A stretch of DNA of 50,377 nt from Oribacterium sp. NK2B42. Its GTDB lineage: Bacteria > Bacillota > Clostridia > Lachnospirales > Lachnospiraceae. Positions 8,651 to 17,827 of the stretch are shown here, piece by piece; the first letter of the stretch is position 1, and the number at the start of each line of letters is the position of its first letter. The stretch covers positions 1-50,377 of the forward strand of contig NZ_AUJX01000031.1 in NCBI RefSeq assembly GCF_000424445.1, written 5' to 3'. The notes below the pieces were generated by a model. That model was not told where the DNA came from. It saw nothing but the letters and a program-made list of their open reading frames with translations, and did not search any database. Made by a program: the position numbers and the translations under genes.

Positions 8651-10314
8651 GACCTGCCACCGCCTTCCAGATCCATGATCTCTTTGCCGGAATAGATGAA
8701 ATGCACCTTCACCCTCTTATCTTTGAATACCTCAATCTTCTCGATCAGAGCATGAAGCACTTCAGCCGTCAAAGGTGTTCCCTTCCTGCACTTCATCAAT
8801 GTCCGCAGATAATGGTTCCGTTTCTCAGTCTTGCCATCAATCTCAGCCAGCCTTCTTTCCAGAACCTTCTGCCTGTCCTGCATTCTGCGGATCTCCTTCT
8901 TTCGCTTCTCTGCAGCTTCCGTCATGGCCTGCTCGGTCATCTCCCCTGACCGATACCGGATATAATCCTCACTGCCGGATTTCTTCAGTTCTTCAATCTT
9001 ATAGGAAATCTCCGATATCTCCTTCTCCAGCTTTTTCTTCTCGTTCTCAGCCTGCCTTTTGCTTGCAGTAACCAGATCCTTATGCTTCATGGATGTAAGG
9101 GAAAACTCTTTCTCCAACGCTTCTTCCACCAACCGGTTCAGTATGATCAGCGAAATCCTGTCATTATCACATTTACGGTCATCTATGGTCTCTTTGTTCA
9201 CACACCTGTACTGATAGTTCCTGACTTTTCCGCCGGAACGATTGGTAAGACCGCACTCCCTTGTAAACTTGCTTCCGCACAATCCGCAATAGATTAGATC
9301 CTTATAGATATCCTCTTCCATCGGCAGGTTCCTGGATGAGCCGGAAGAGAATTTCTGCGATCTCGCCTCGAACTGCCTGGCCACTTCCTGAAATACCTCT
9401 TCTGAAATGATCGGCTCGTGGTTATTCTCACGCACTTTCAGTTCCCCGGTCAGAACCTTCGTGCTGGTCCTTCCAGTGACGCGCTCTCCATCCTTCTGTT
9501 CACAGATCAGCCACCCGATATACGCACAGTTATTCAGAATCTGGTTCAGCGTTGCCTTATGCCAGTTGTGCAGTTCTTCGCCATCCCTCTGATGCACATG
9601 GCCATATTTCCTGTAATCACTCGGTCTGTGGATCTTCTCGGCATAAAGCCACTCGATCATCTCCACATAACCCTCGCCGCGCAGGAACCGGTCAAACAGT
9701 TCCCTGACAACTACCGCCGCTTCTTCATTGACAACAAGTACCCTGCGGTTCCCTTCCTTCATGACATCATATCCATAGACCGGATGACATCCTGAGAAGC
9801 TTCCCCTCTCAAACTGCTTCACTCTGGAACTCCGGATCTTCACCGCGATATCCTTTGCGTACAGTTCATTGACAAGATTCTTCAGCTGCACTCCCAGTGT
9901 TTCCGGATCCCCATCCATGTTGTCGAAATTATCATTGACGGCAATAAACCTTACTCCGAGAAACGGAAAAATCTTTCCCAGATAATTCCCCATTTCCAAA
10001 TGGTTCCTGCCAAATCTCGACAGGTCTTTTACCACGATGCAGTCCACTTTCCGCATTCTGACATCCGCCATCAACCGTTCAAAATCATCCCTTTGGAAGT
10101 TCGTGCCGGTCTTGCCCAGATCGCTGTAGCAGTCGAAAACTTCCATATCCTCATGCGACCGGACATACTCCCGGCAAAGCTCCAGCTGATTGTCTATGGA
10201 TTCATTCTTCCTGTCCGTGCCATCCACCGACAGTCTGGCGTAAATGCCGACAGAATAAATCTTATCCTTCTTTACAGGCACCGCTGCCTGTCTCTTCTTA
10301 GATGTTCTTGCCAT
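8647..10314 (-). CDS. Large serine recombinase, second of three
   Basis: This 555-residue protein has an N-terminal resolvase domain (GIYARLSVDGTDR with the catalytic serine, SDLGKTGTNFQRDDF, DLSRFGRNHLEMG), a recombinase domain, and a zinc ribbon at about residues 345-385 (CGLCGSKF...YRCVNKE with a later Cys). A coiled coil follows at about residues 395-500 (KRQAENEKKKLEKEI). It starts directly after the TAA of the upstream recombinase and overlaps the next one by 4 bases. The three are clearly co-translated and presumably act together in integration or excision of the element. Confidence 0.92.
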   Translation of the reverse strand: MARTSKKRQAAVPVKKDKIYSVGIYARLSVDGTDRKNESIDNQLELCREYVRSHEDMEVFDCYSDLGKTGTNFQRDDFERLMADVRMRKVDCIVVKDLSRFGRNHLEMGNYLGKIFPFLGVRFIAVNDNFDNMDGDPETLGVQLKNLVNELYAKDIAVKIRSSRVKQFERGSFSGCHPVYGYDVMKEGNRRVLVVNEEAAVVVRELFDRFLRGEGYVEMIEWLYAEKIHRPSDYRKYGHVHQRDGEELHNWHKATLNQILNNCAYIGWLICEQKDGERVTGRTSTKVLTGELKVRENNHEPIISEEVFQEVARQFEARSQKFSSGSSRNLPMEEDIYKDLIYCGLCGSKFTRECGLTNRSGGKVRNYQYRCVNKETIDDRKCDNDRISLIILNRLVEEALEKEFSLTSMKHKDLVTASKRQAENEKKKLEKEISEISYKIEELKKSGSEDYIRYRSGEMTEQAMTEAAEKRKKEIRRMQDRQKVLERRLAEIDGKTEKRNHYLRTLMKCRKGTPLTAEVLHALIEKIEVFKDKRVKVHFIYSGKEIMDLEGGGRS

Positions 10315-11961
10315 TTACTTCCCCTTTCCTTCCGCTTCACTGTGCTTCAGGAAGTCAGAGAGCATCGCCACCTTGATGAACTGGTTCTGGTGACGGAGCA
10401 CTACATGCACCCGCTTATCGTCATACACATAGATCTTCTCGACCAGATGGACCAGTGTCGTGCGGTTCAAAGATTCCACCTGCAGGACATCTTTGTACTG
10501 TTCCAGCTTCATCCCGGCTTCCAGTCCGTTCTTAAAAAGCTCCTTCAGATTCTGCATCTGTTTTTCCAGATCAGACTCAATGGCGGCATACTTTTCCTCA
10601 TAGATTGCGGAAAAGGTCTTGAAATCTTCCTCACCGATGATGCCCTTCTTATAATCTTCATACAGGGCAGCCCGAAGCTTCTTATACTTCTCTTGTTCCG
10701 CCTTCAGGTCAACGATCTCTTTATCAAACGCCACAATATCGTCATAGCGCATATCCAGATCTTTTACCTTGGAGATTACGGCAATCTGATCAAGGATCAG
10801 TTCCACGCGGCTCTTGATGCCGTACAGAACCAGTTTATCCAGGTCATCCTGCAGAATGCTGTGCCTACTGCACTTCTTATTCTTGTTATAGTTGGAGCAG
10901 ATAAAGTAAACCTTCGTCTGTTCCTTGTACCGGTTCACACGCCTTGTCATCTGCTCTCCGCAGTCCCCGCAGAACAGAAGCCCAGAATACAGATGGGATG
11001 TATTCTTCCCGCTTGCGGACCGGCAGTCCGTTTTCAAAAGCTGCTGCACAACCTCGAACAGGTCTTTGGATATGATCGCTTCATGAGCGTTCGGCACCCG
11101 CACCCATTCTTCCGCAGGCTTCACGACCGATTTCTTCACTTTATAATTCACACGCTCGGACTTTCCCTGTACCAGGGTACCGATATAAGTCTCATCCATC
11201 AGGATTCGTCTCACTGCCTGCGCCGACCACTTGCTCCGCTTCTTTGTCCGGAAACCTGTGGTAAACTTCTCGCCATTTGACCGCTTATACTCCATAGGCG
11301 ACAGAACACCCATGCCGTTCAGCCTGTCAGCGATAGCTTCAAAGCTGTATCCGTCAACCTTCCACTCGAAGATGCTCTCGATGATACCGGCAGCATACTT
11401 GTCGATAATAAGATGGTTCTTATCCTCCGGATCCTTTCTGTATCCGTACATGGCAAAAGCACCGATGTACTGGCCGCTCTCACGCTTCATCTTCTGCTGG
11501 CTCTTGACCTTCACGGAAATATCCCGGCAGTATGCGTCATTGATAAAATTCTTCACCGGCAGCACAAGCGATTCCTCATTGAAATCAGCTGTCAGGGAAT
11601 CATAATTATCGTTGATCGCGATGAACCGGACTTCATGCTCCGGGAATGTCTTTTGTATCAGCCTGCTGGAACCGATGTAATCCCTTCCAAGTCTCGACAA
11701 ATCTTTTACGATCACGCAGTCGATATGGCCGGACTCGATGTCGCCCATCATCCGCTTGAAAGCCGGCCGGTCAAAGTTTGCTCCGGACCATCCGTCATCC
11801 ACATAAAAATCAAAGATCTCCATGTTGTCCTGTTTCCTGATAAAGCTGCGGATGATATCCCTCTGCGATGTAATGCTGTTGCTCTCCGCCTTCCCAGCTT
11901 CCCCGTCATCCTTGGAGAGCCTGAGATAGACAGCCACGTTATAATAATCTTTCGTTTTCAA
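10315..11961 (-). CDS. Large serine recombinase, first of three
   Basis: The 548 residues include the resolvase domain (VAVYLRLSKDDGEAGKAESNSITSQ with the catalytic serine; VDDGWSGANFDRPAF; DLSRLGRDYIG), recombinase domain, and zinc ribbon CGDCGEQM...FICSNYNKNKKC. A coiled coil lies at about residues 400-500. The start is a TTG at 11961, chosen because AAGGAGACTGAAGCC lies directly in front and no ATG fits. It is separated from the DUF6870-like gene by 126 bases in which I see no other gene. Confidence 0.92.
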   Translation of the reverse strand: MKTKDYYNVAVYLRLSKDDGEAGKAESNSITSQRDIIRSFIRKQDNMEIFDFYVDDGWSGANFDRPAFKRMMGDIESGHIDCVIVKDLSRLGRDYIGSSRLIQKTFPEHEVRFIAINDNYDSLTADFNEESLVLPVKNFINDAYCRDISVKVKSQQKMKRESGQYIGAFAMYGYRKDPEDKNHLIIDKYAAGIIESIFEWKVDGYSFEAIADRLNGMGVLSPMEYKRSNGEKFTTGFRTKKRSKWSAQAVRRILMDETYIGTLVQGKSERVNYKVKKSVVKPAEEWVRVPNAHEAIISKDLFEVVQQLLKTDCRSASGKNTSHLYSGLLFCGDCGEQMTRRVNRYKEQTKVYFICSNYNKNKKCSRHSILQDDLDKLVLYGIKSRVELILDQIAVISKVKDLDMRYDDIVAFDKEIVDLKAEQEKYKKLRAALYEDYKKGIIGEEDFKTFSAIYEEKYAAIESDLEKQMQNLKELFKNGLEAGMKLEQYKDVLQVESLNRTTLVHLVEKIYVYDDKRVHVVLRHQNQFIKVAMLSDFLKHSEAEGKGK

Positions 11962-12087
11962 GGCTTCAGTCTCCTTATGATTTTAGCCAGGCATCCGTCC
12001 TACGGGATATGACCGCAATCAAAAGGCTGATTTAGTCTTACCAGAACAATATGCCATGTAATAAACAGGAAAAACATATACCAAAAC

Positions 12088-12360
12088 TCAAAGCGGTATC
12101 CTTGTCATTCGCTTCGCAAGCTGGATCATCTTATCCTCCAGTGTTTCCTCCGATGTTCTGGAATACGTAACCTGCAGGATGTATTCCCCTACATTTTCCG
12201 CATAGGGATTCTTTGTCTTCTCCAGGAACTCCCTCATGCGCTGATTGGCAGGTTTCTGTCTGTCGATCACAATATTCTCTGCATTATCCAGATCCTCTCG
12301 TCTCAAATCGCGAATATCCATATCTTCCAACCTTTTCAGCTCTTCAACTGTTAACAACAT
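12088..12360 (-). CDS. DUF6870-like small protein
   Basis: This 90-residue protein has the layout LKRLEDMDIRDLRREDLDNAENIVIDRQKPANQRMREFLEKTKNPYAENVGEYI in pieces that resemble DUF6870 proteins of Lachnospiraceae (DIRDV...FLEQ..NPY...G). It has no recognisable catalytic site. AAGGAGGTGCCGT precedes the ATG. It is the first gene of the recombinase operon, so it may help to control integration or excision, but that is a guess from position. Confidence 0.7.
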   Translation of the reverse strand: MLLTVEELKRLEDMDIRDLRREDLDNAENIVIDRQKPANQRMREFLEKTKNPYAENVGEYILQVTYSRTSEETLEDKMIQLAKRMTRIPL

Positions 12361-12439
12361 ACGGCACCTCCTTCAAAATCTCGAAGGAACACACCAAATA
12401 AAATGAATCCTCCCACATGGGATGTGGCTTTTCCTTCAC

Positions 12440-12473
12440 ATCCCAGTCAAAGAATTTCCCATGTTTTAAACCC
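12440..12473 (-). repeat. 34-nt intergenic motif, copy 1
   Basis: On the minus strand: GGGTTTAAAAC, eight variable bases, then TTCTTTGACTGGGAT. The same pattern without gaps occurs at 41871-41904 and 46498-46531. Here it sits between the terminator of the HTH regulator and the DUF6870-like gene. It runs into a hairpin GGGATGTG...CACATCCC. It may be a structured RNA, a binding site, or part of a tiny coding sequence (GLKHGKFFDWD). Confidence 0.75.
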
Positions 12474-12483
12474 TTTCACGCAC

Positions 12484-12523
12484 AAAAAAAGACGGCCAGC
12501 AGAGATAATCTCTACCAACCGTC
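12484..12523 (-). terminator. Terminator of the HTH regulator gene
   Basis: A 15-bp stem (12491-12505 pairing with 12509-12523, with GU pairs) is followed on the minus strand by T7 at 12484-12490. It stands 57 bases beyond the regulator stop and directly before motif copy 1. Confidence 0.85.
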
Positions 12524-12580
12524 AGTGCTTAATCCTCCTACAGCGCAGATATCATAATCAGCCACTCAGCCCAGGAATAG

Positions 12581-13390
12581 TTATATGTCCTTTTCATGAG
12601 CTTTTAGTATTTTCCGTTTGTTAAGTTCACTTCTATAATACATTTCTCCGTAATTCGGGTGTTGCTGTTCTGCCCATTGATCAGCATACTGATTCAAAAA
12701 ATGTTCAATACAAGAGAGCATTTTATGGTGAGCGCCAAGAATAGAATCTTCTTTCTCCCTTCTAATGATTCGCAGCGACTTATGATTGTCATCATCTACT
12801 AACAGCTTTGTTATTAAATCTAATTCAACTTCTGAAGATGCTTTTTCTGCGGCTTCGATGTGCTTATCAATATCTAATATTTCTACAATTCTACTAGCAT
12901 AATCTAGCCATGACATGGGTATAGCATAAAAGCTATCTCCGTTTAGCAGTTCTGACCACCAGGATGAATATGAGAATACATTATCATCATTATTTACCTG
13001 CTTATTCTCTTGCAGGCAATTGACCGCCTCTTCCGACAATCCTGTTATTTCGCATATTTTTCTAATCTGAACATCAGGAGTCCGAATGTCAGTAAACCCA
13101 AATAAGAAGTCAGCCGAACAATCGAAATACTTGCAATAGGCATTAACAAATTCCCCCTGCAAACATGTTGCGTCTTTTGCATGCAAGTGGATACGGATTT
13201 TCTTCTCGATGCTTCCTACAGCATTATCTTTGTTCTTGAATACATCATTTCCTCTAGTATTAACTGTAACGAGCTTTGCCTCCAACAGTTTTTTCGCTAA
13301 AGCTTTTGGCGTATCACAATCTTTCTCCGACATTAGCCCCAAAAGCTTCTGTCCAAACGGAGTCAAATTATCATCGTTTCTTATCGCCAT
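12581..13390 (-). CDS. HTH-type regulator, probable prophage repressor
   Basis: This 269-residue protein begins with a region that reads as an XRE-like DNA-binding domain (FGQKLLGLMSEKDCDTPKALAKKLLEAK, then DNAVGSIEKKIRIHL and FVNAYCKYFDCSADFLFG). A longer helical C-terminal part of unknown fold follows. The motif CKYFDCSADFLFG is typical of phage and ICE repressors of the Cro/CI type. An inverted repeat lies just upstream, and two genes of opposite strand start on the other side, as at a lysogeny switch. I infer, but cannot show, that it represses the element. Confidence 0.7.
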   Translation of the reverse strand: MAIRNDDNLTPFGQKLLGLMSEKDCDTPKALAKKLLEAKLVTVNTRGNDVFKNKDNAVGSIEKKIRIHLHAKDATCLQGEFVNAYCKYFDCSADFLFGFTDIRTPDVQIRKICEITGLSEEAVNCLQENKQVNNDDNVFSYSSWWSELLNGDSFYAIPMSWLDYASRIVEILDIDKHIEAAEKASSEVELDLITKLLVDDDNHKSLRIIRREKEDSILGAHHKMLSCIEHFLNQYADQWAEQQHPNYGEMYYRSELNKRKILKAHEKDI

Positions 13391-13410
13391 AATAATCCCT
13401 CACTTTCAAA

Positions 13411-13428
13411 AAAGATATTTTTATCTTT
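13411..13428. promoter_or_regulatory. Candidate operator between regulator and Smr-like gene
   Basis: The inverted repeat AAAGATA-TTTT-TATCTTT lies 21 bases upstream of the regulator start in the divergent intergenic region 13391-13556. This region is very AT-rich and should hold the two divergent promoters; I could not place -35 and -10 boxes with confidence. Confidence 0.4.
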
Positions 13429-13556
13429 TTATTGTTATTTATCATCTGTAAAAGACTTATAAAAAGACGAATTTTTCTTTTCTTCCTGTGAAAAGGATTG
13501 TACTATAAAGACACGGAACAAGCAAGAGCATTTTACAAAAATGAAAGGAGGCTCGT

Positions 13557-13868
13557 ATGATTCGCACAAGATTGAGAATGGTTCTAACACAAAGTGAGAT
13601 GAACCGGATAAAGATTTCTGAAAGCCACAGCGAAAAAATCCGTATCACCGCCGACGTACACGGCATGAAGTGCTACGAAGCAAGACGGTTCATCAACAAT
13701 ATCATCAATATTGTGCGAACAGCCTTCCAGCTTGTCATAATCCACGGATACAATCACGGAACCGCCATAAAGGAGATGCTTGCACAGAACTTCAGCAACG
13801 ATCATATCTATGAACAGTTCCCTGATCCTCGTAACCAAGGTGTAACACACATGCTGATCGCCGCATAA
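13557..13868 (+). CDS. Smr-domain-like small protein
   Basis: The 103 residues contain the two signatures of the Smr (MutS2 C-terminal) domain: DVHG at residues 33-36 and HGYNHG at 63-68, joined by helix-strand EARRFINNIINIV...LVIIHG. Smr domains are nicking or RNA-cleaving nucleases. This one stands alone with no MutS part. AAAGGAGGCTCGT precedes the ATG. It is one of only two element genes on the plus strand before the right-end IS and starts next to the repressor, a place often used for lysogenic or anti-repressor genes. Confidence 0.7.
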   Translation: MIRTRLRMVLTQSEMNRIKISESHSEKIRITADVHGMKCYEARRFINNIINIVRTAFQLVIIHGYNHGTAIKEMLAQNFSNDHIYEQFPDPRNQGVTHMLIAA

Positions 13869-13934
13869 AGGAAGGAGTAAACAGACATGGCAAAAGCTAC
13901 AAGAAACAACACAACTAACAAGGAGGAAACAAAA

Positions 13935-14372
13935 ATGGCAAAGTATATCGTTGAAGCGCCGGAGCCCAAGAAAGGTCAGAAATTAAGCTCAGGTGGCATT
14001 CGTGAAAACGGGAAGCTGGCGACGCAGTTCAAAAACCCGGTTCCTTACAAAGAACCGACGCTGCCACCCGCCGTTGTAACCCAAAAGCCAAACATTGAGC
14101 TTATTCGTAAAGAGCAGGCAAGAGCACGAAGAAATGAAGCGGGAATGTATTTACTCAGCTTAGCCTGGCAAGAATTCGGAGAGCCACTTCTCCGTTCCGG
14201 TCTCCGTAAACTTGGAAATTCAATCATCGATAAGATTGAGGGTCCTTACGACCAGCCTACGCAGCACATTCCTTCACAGGATCCTGTCGTTATCGATGTA
14301 GAAGCGGATGAAATCGAAACCGTTTACGACGATGATAAGATCATCCGCTTCCCCAACAGAAAAGTTATCTAA
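13935..14372 (+). CDS. Hypothetical phage protein
   Basis: No family is recognised. From the preferred ATG at 13935 (preceded by AAGGAGGAAACAAAA) the protein has 145 residues: a basic N-terminal half, a helical middle (EQARARRNEAGMYLLSLAWQEFGEPLLRSGLRKLGNSIIDKI) and an acidic tail (VEADEIETVYDDDKIIRF). An in-frame upstream ATG at 13887, also with a binding site (AAGGAGTAAACAGAC), would add 16 residues. It is 18 bases downstream of the Smr-like gene and collides with the endolysin gene: the two stop codons overlap by two bases. Confidence 0.65.
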   Translation: MAKYIVEAPEPKKGQKLSSGGIRENGKLATQFKNPVPYKEPTLPPAVVTQKPNIELIRKEQARARRNEAGMYLLSLAWQEFGEPLLRSGLRKLGNSIIDKIEGPYDQPTQHIPSQDPVVIDVEADEIETVYDDDKIIRFPNRKVI

Positions 14373-15862
14373 AGCTTTCTGGCATAATCAAGGCTAATCC
14401 AACCGACACCGCTCTTCAGTCTTCCCCAGCCGACTGAAGAGCCTTGTCCGGTTCTCACTTCCATGATCGTATACACACCGATTGGAATAAACTGAACCCT
14501 GTCATAATCCGTCCCCGGTCCTTTCCTTATATTTAGATCAGAGATACTGACCTTCACCAGAAACGGCACCTTCACCGCAGACTCCGCCGCCTTCGATGCA
14601 TACACTACCTTGCCATCCGCATCGAACACCTTATATCCCGGATTCTGATCCGCGCATTTCTTCGCGTTGTCCAGGATCTTATAAGCTCCCTTCTGGCTCT
14701 TGGCATCCGCCCATGACTTTCTAACACGGTACCAGCGGATCACCTCACCGCCGGAGTCCTTAACATCATACTGAGTCAGGTTCCACCTCTCAATGATGGA
14801 GATAAGCTTCTCCACATAGGTCAGGCTTGTCGCATAGCCGCCGTCCTTTATGATCTGCACAGCCTTCTTGTAATCCTTGCATCCCTTCAGCCCTGCATAT
14901 CTCAGCTTGCTACCGTTCTTTGCCCCAAGCAGATAAGCGGAATGGTCAGCAATGGAATCCTCAATGCAAGGATACTTTCTGAAGTCTGCAGTAATCGTGA
15001 CCATACTGCCGTCAGGATTCTGTTCCTGCGTCTTCTTCGTATACTTGCTCTTGCCGTCCCAACTGGACCCGCTCCAGGTATTCCCGGACTGGCTGCACTT
15101 CATCCCGAAGATATTGTTGGCATTCTGCGCAAGCTCACTCTTCCCATAACCAGATTCCAGAATGAACTGAGCCAGCGATACCGATGCCAGGATACCGCTT
15201 TTCTTCTGATCCGCAGTGAATAGCGCACCGACCTTCTTAATCGCATCTGACTCAGACAGGTCCTTCAGGACAGATGCCTGAGTCCCCTTTGCAGCCGAAC
15301 CGCCACCGGAATCAGCGGAACCCTGCAGCGCCTTCGTCACCTTCTCAGCCAGATCTCCCATTCTCGCATACATCCAGTTACCCGGACAGGACTTATTCGC
15401 AAACCACCTGTGAACCGTCAGGATCATCTCCCCGCTCTTTGGAGAATAGTTCAGCGTTTTGTCCTTATCCCCGAACCAGATCAGTTTGTTCTTGCCGTTG
15501 CGCTTGCAGATGTCTATGCAGAGCTTGATCAGAGTCTGATACACCACATCCCTGAAAGCATACGGCTCCGTGGTATCGGAAGCGCATTCGATCGTGATTG
15601 CCCTCTGGTCATTGGCATTGCTGGAAGTACACCAGGAACGATTCTTCTCTTCCACGTACAAAGCCACCCTGCCGTCACGATCAATGCCGTAGTTGCTGGA
15701 TGCCTGCGTGGACTGCTTCTCAAACCATTCTCCCAGGCCTTCCGCCGTACACTGACCGACCACACAATGAGGCGTGATCCGGTCAATGCTGTGCGTCCTC
15801 TTGCCAGAATGGTTCGGAGAAAGCTTCTTATAAACCACCATAGAACTGTTCGTATAAGTCAT
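14369..15862 (-). CDS. Endolysin: amidase, glucosaminidase and SH3b domains
   Basis: The 497-residue protein has an N-terminal N-acetylmuramoyl-L-alanine amidase domain to about residue 180 (TPHCVVG, EEKNRSWCTSSNANDQRAITIE, LTVHRWFANKSCPG, with zinc-type His and Cys). A glucosaminidase domain of the FlgJ type follows at about residues 200-370 (ASVSLAQFILESGYGKSELAQNANNIFGMK), then a short repeat, and a C-terminal SH3b cell-wall binding domain from about 440 (VSISDLNIRKGPGTDYDRV). It cuts both glycan and peptide links to release phage. It follows the holin, with overlapping stop and start (TAATG). Confidence 0.92.
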   Translation of the reverse strand: MTYTNSSMVVYKKLSPNHSGKRTHSIDRITPHCVVGQCTAEGLGEWFEKQSTQASSNYGIDRDGRVALYVEEKNRSWCTSSNANDQRAITIECASDTTEPYAFRDVVYQTLIKLCIDICKRNGKNKLIWFGDKDKTLNYSPKSGEMILTVHRWFANKSCPGNWMYARMGDLAEKVTKALQGSADSGGGSAAKGTQASVLKDLSESDAIKKVGALFTADQKKSGILASVSLAQFILESGYGKSELAQNANNIFGMKCSQSGNTWSGSSWDGKSKYTKKTQEQNPDGSMVTITADFRKYPCIEDSIADHSAYLLGAKNGSKLRYAGLKGCKDYKKAVQIIKDGGYATSLTYVEKLISIIERWNLTQYDVKDSGGEVIRWYRVRKSWADAKSQKGAYKILDNAKKCADQNPGYKVFDADGKVVYASKAAESAVKVPFLVKVSISDLNIRKGPGTDYDRVQFIPIGVYTIMEVRTGQGSSVGWGRLKSGVGWISLDYARKL

Positions 15863-16329
15863 TATTCTTCACCTTCCTTTTCGTCTTTGCCATCCTTGCC
15901 ATCCTCGCCATCCTTGCCATCATCTTCCTTCTCACTTCTGTCATGCAGCTGCTCCAGCACTATATGAAGTTTCCCTGGAATCGGAAGTCCCAGATACGCC
16001 GCATTCTCCACAAGACTCAGGCCTTCGTTGGAGATATAGAAGAAAATGATCGCGGTTCTGAGCACACCGGCTTCTCCGAAAATGTGCGTATCCAGCAGAT
16101 GCCCGATGCCAACCAGCGCAAAGATCAGAACCTTCCTGCAGATCCCCTTGAAGCCCACTGCGCTCGACAGCTTCTTATCTGCCACCGCGCACATGACCCC
16201 TGTGATGTAATCCAGCACCACAAAAGCCAGAAGCGCATAAAGCAGGCCGTCATTTCCGCCCAGGAAATAACCAAGCCAGCCGCCCACCGCCGCAAAGATT
16301 GCCTGAATCACATTCCAAAACTCCTTCAT
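15862..16329 (-). CDS. Phage holin with collagen-like acidic tail
   Basis: From the ATG at 16329 (preceded by AAGGAGGGCATGTGA) the protein has 155 residues with three or four hydrophobic segments (VIQAIFAAVGGWLGYFLGG, GLLYALLAFVVLDYITGVMCA, VLIFALVGIGHLL, TAIIFFYISNEGLSLVENAA), matching the phage_holin_4_1 (Cph1/TcdE) family. These make membrane lesions that let the endolysin reach the wall. The last 22 residues are a charged repeat of DGKDGE type, which is unusual. An in-frame ATG 21 bases upstream has no better binding site. Confidence 0.88.
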   Translation of the reverse strand: MKEFWNVIQAIFAAVGGWLGYFLGGNDGLLYALLAFVVLDYITGVMCAVADKKLSSAVGFKGICRKVLIFALVGIGHLLDTHIFGEAGVLRTAIIFFYISNEGLSLVENAAYLGLPIPGKLHIVLEQLHDRSEKEDDGKDGEDGKDGKDEKEGEE

Positions 16330-16350
16330 TTCACATGCCCTCCTTCGCAT

Positions 16351-16385
16351 AAAAATAGGCGGCTCCCATATCGGGATAACCGCCT
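16351..16385 (-). terminator. Terminator between tail fibre-like gene and holin
   Basis: A stem (AGGCGGCTCCC with GGGATAACCGCCT, small mismatch) is followed on the minus strand by ATTTTT. It separates structural and lysis genes and may lower transcription into the holin. Confidence 0.7.
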
Positions 16386-16413
16386 TAACAACACCTATTC
16401 ATTTATCCAACCC

Positions 16414-17817
16414 TTACGTCACCGTCTGCTCCGTCAGCGTATACGTGATCTTCATTGTCTTATCTGCATTCTTCACCACTACCTGACTCAGATTGCAGAT
16501 CGTAGCCAGATACGGAGTCAGCAACCATGTATATCTGTACTGGTTCAGATAAGCGCCGCCCCATGCGAAAACATATTCCTTGTACTGGAAGAACGGCGTA
16601 GATACATTCCCGCAATGCTCCCCGGCAAATAACGGAATCACATGATCATTCACATCGATCTCAAAATCATAAGCCACGATAATGTCATTGAGGGTGGTCA
16701 GGCAGCAGTCTGTACTTCCGGTCTCCCCGATGCATCTCATGGCGGAAGTAAATCCCAGACTGATCAGCGTCACATCCGTACTGTTGGAAATATTGATCTT
16801 ATACACGCCGGTCTTGTCATAAGACGGCACATACAAATACCCGTTTCTTACCACAGCACTTCTGTTCCCGGAAGGATAACTGGAGCCTTCCTTGAAGCTT
16901 CCCATCGTCATCAGCGTGGCATTGGAAAGCGTCCACTGACCTTCCGTAAAGGTGTAATCGCTCTTCTTGATCTTGATCCAAAGCACTGTTGCATTTCCGG
17001 ATGAATTTCCCTGATTGGCAAAGCCATACCAGTACCCGTCTCCACCGTCCATGAAGATTCCATACGGCGTATAGCTTCCGTAGAAATGGAAGGTGCTGCA
17101 CTGAAGGACCGTTGTATCCTCCAGCACCAACGTAGAATCATCCAGCTTCTCATTCAGGCCGATATCAAACACCGGGATCCGGTATCTTTTGATTGTTACG
17201 GTATTGCTCGCATATCCCAGGGAATAAAGCTTCGCATTCTCAAAATCCACGGTAACTGTCCGGAACAGGTCATTGATAAAACCATCCCCGTCATCCAGGC
17301 TGACCTTCTTGATCTGAAGCAGCGTAGTATCCACAGCCACCTCAGAGCCGTAAGCATTTGCTCCGCCCTGCTTGGAAGTAAGGCCCACCGCCGTGATCGT
17401 GCCGTTTCCCTGCGAAGGCGTAAACTCCCAGACGAACTTGTAACCATCTGTCAGCTTCATGCTCTCCGTCAGGTTCATGCTTCCCCTCTTCGTATTCGCC
17501 GTAGCATTGACATCATTGGAAGCATAAGCCACTGGCAAATTTGTTGACGGCAGATAAATGTTATCCGCCTGCTCCGTGATGGAACCCGGAAAAAGCAGGA
17601 TGCCTCCGATCATGTTCGGGCAAATCGGAAGCAGCGCATCGTTCCAGGTCAGAGAATCATCATACTGACCGCCGGCCTTATACATGACACCCATCGGATT
17701 TACTCCCAGAATGTCATTGACGGCATTGGTGACCATGTTGGTTTCCGATACCGTCTCCACATTTCCTGTATTCTGGTCTTCCAGTTCAATGACCAGATTT
17801 CCTGTATATCTCTTCAT
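16414..17817 (-). CDS. Phage tail or receptor-binding protein
   Basis: From the ATG at 17817 (AAGGAGGCTTTT in front) the product has 467 residues, mostly predicted beta structure with many Tyr, Asn and Gly. I see no known domain name. It begins MKRYTGNLVIELEDQNTGNVETV and later has repeated strand patterns (NGYLYVPSYDKTGVYKINI) like a beta-propeller-type fibre. Its place after the large tail protein and before the holin is that of host-recognition or baseplate proteins in siphoviruses. Confidence 0.65.
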   Translation of the reverse strand: MKRYTGNLVIELEDQNTGNVETVSETNMVTNAVNDILGVNPMGVMYKAGGQYDDSLTWNDALLPICPNMIGGILLFPGSITEQADNIYLPSTNLPVAYASNDVNATANTKRGSMNLTESMKLTDGYKFVWEFTPSQGNGTITAVGLTSKQGGANAYGSEVAVDTTLLQIKKVSLDDGDGFINDLFRTVTVDFENAKLYSLGYASNTVTIKRYRIPVFDIGLNEKLDDSTLVLEDTTVLQCSTFHFYGSYTPYGIFMDGGDGYWYGFANQGNSSGNATVLWIKIKKSDYTFTEGQWTLSNATLMTMGSFKEGSSYPSGNRSAVVRNGYLYVPSYDKTGVYKINISNSTDVTLISLGFTSAMRCIGETGSTDCCLTTLNDIIVAYDFEIDVNDHVIPLFAGEHCGNVSTPFFQYKEYVFAWGGAYLNQYRYTWLLTPYLATICNLSQVVVKNADKTMKITYTLTEQTVT

Positions 17818-17827
17818 AAAAGCCTCC

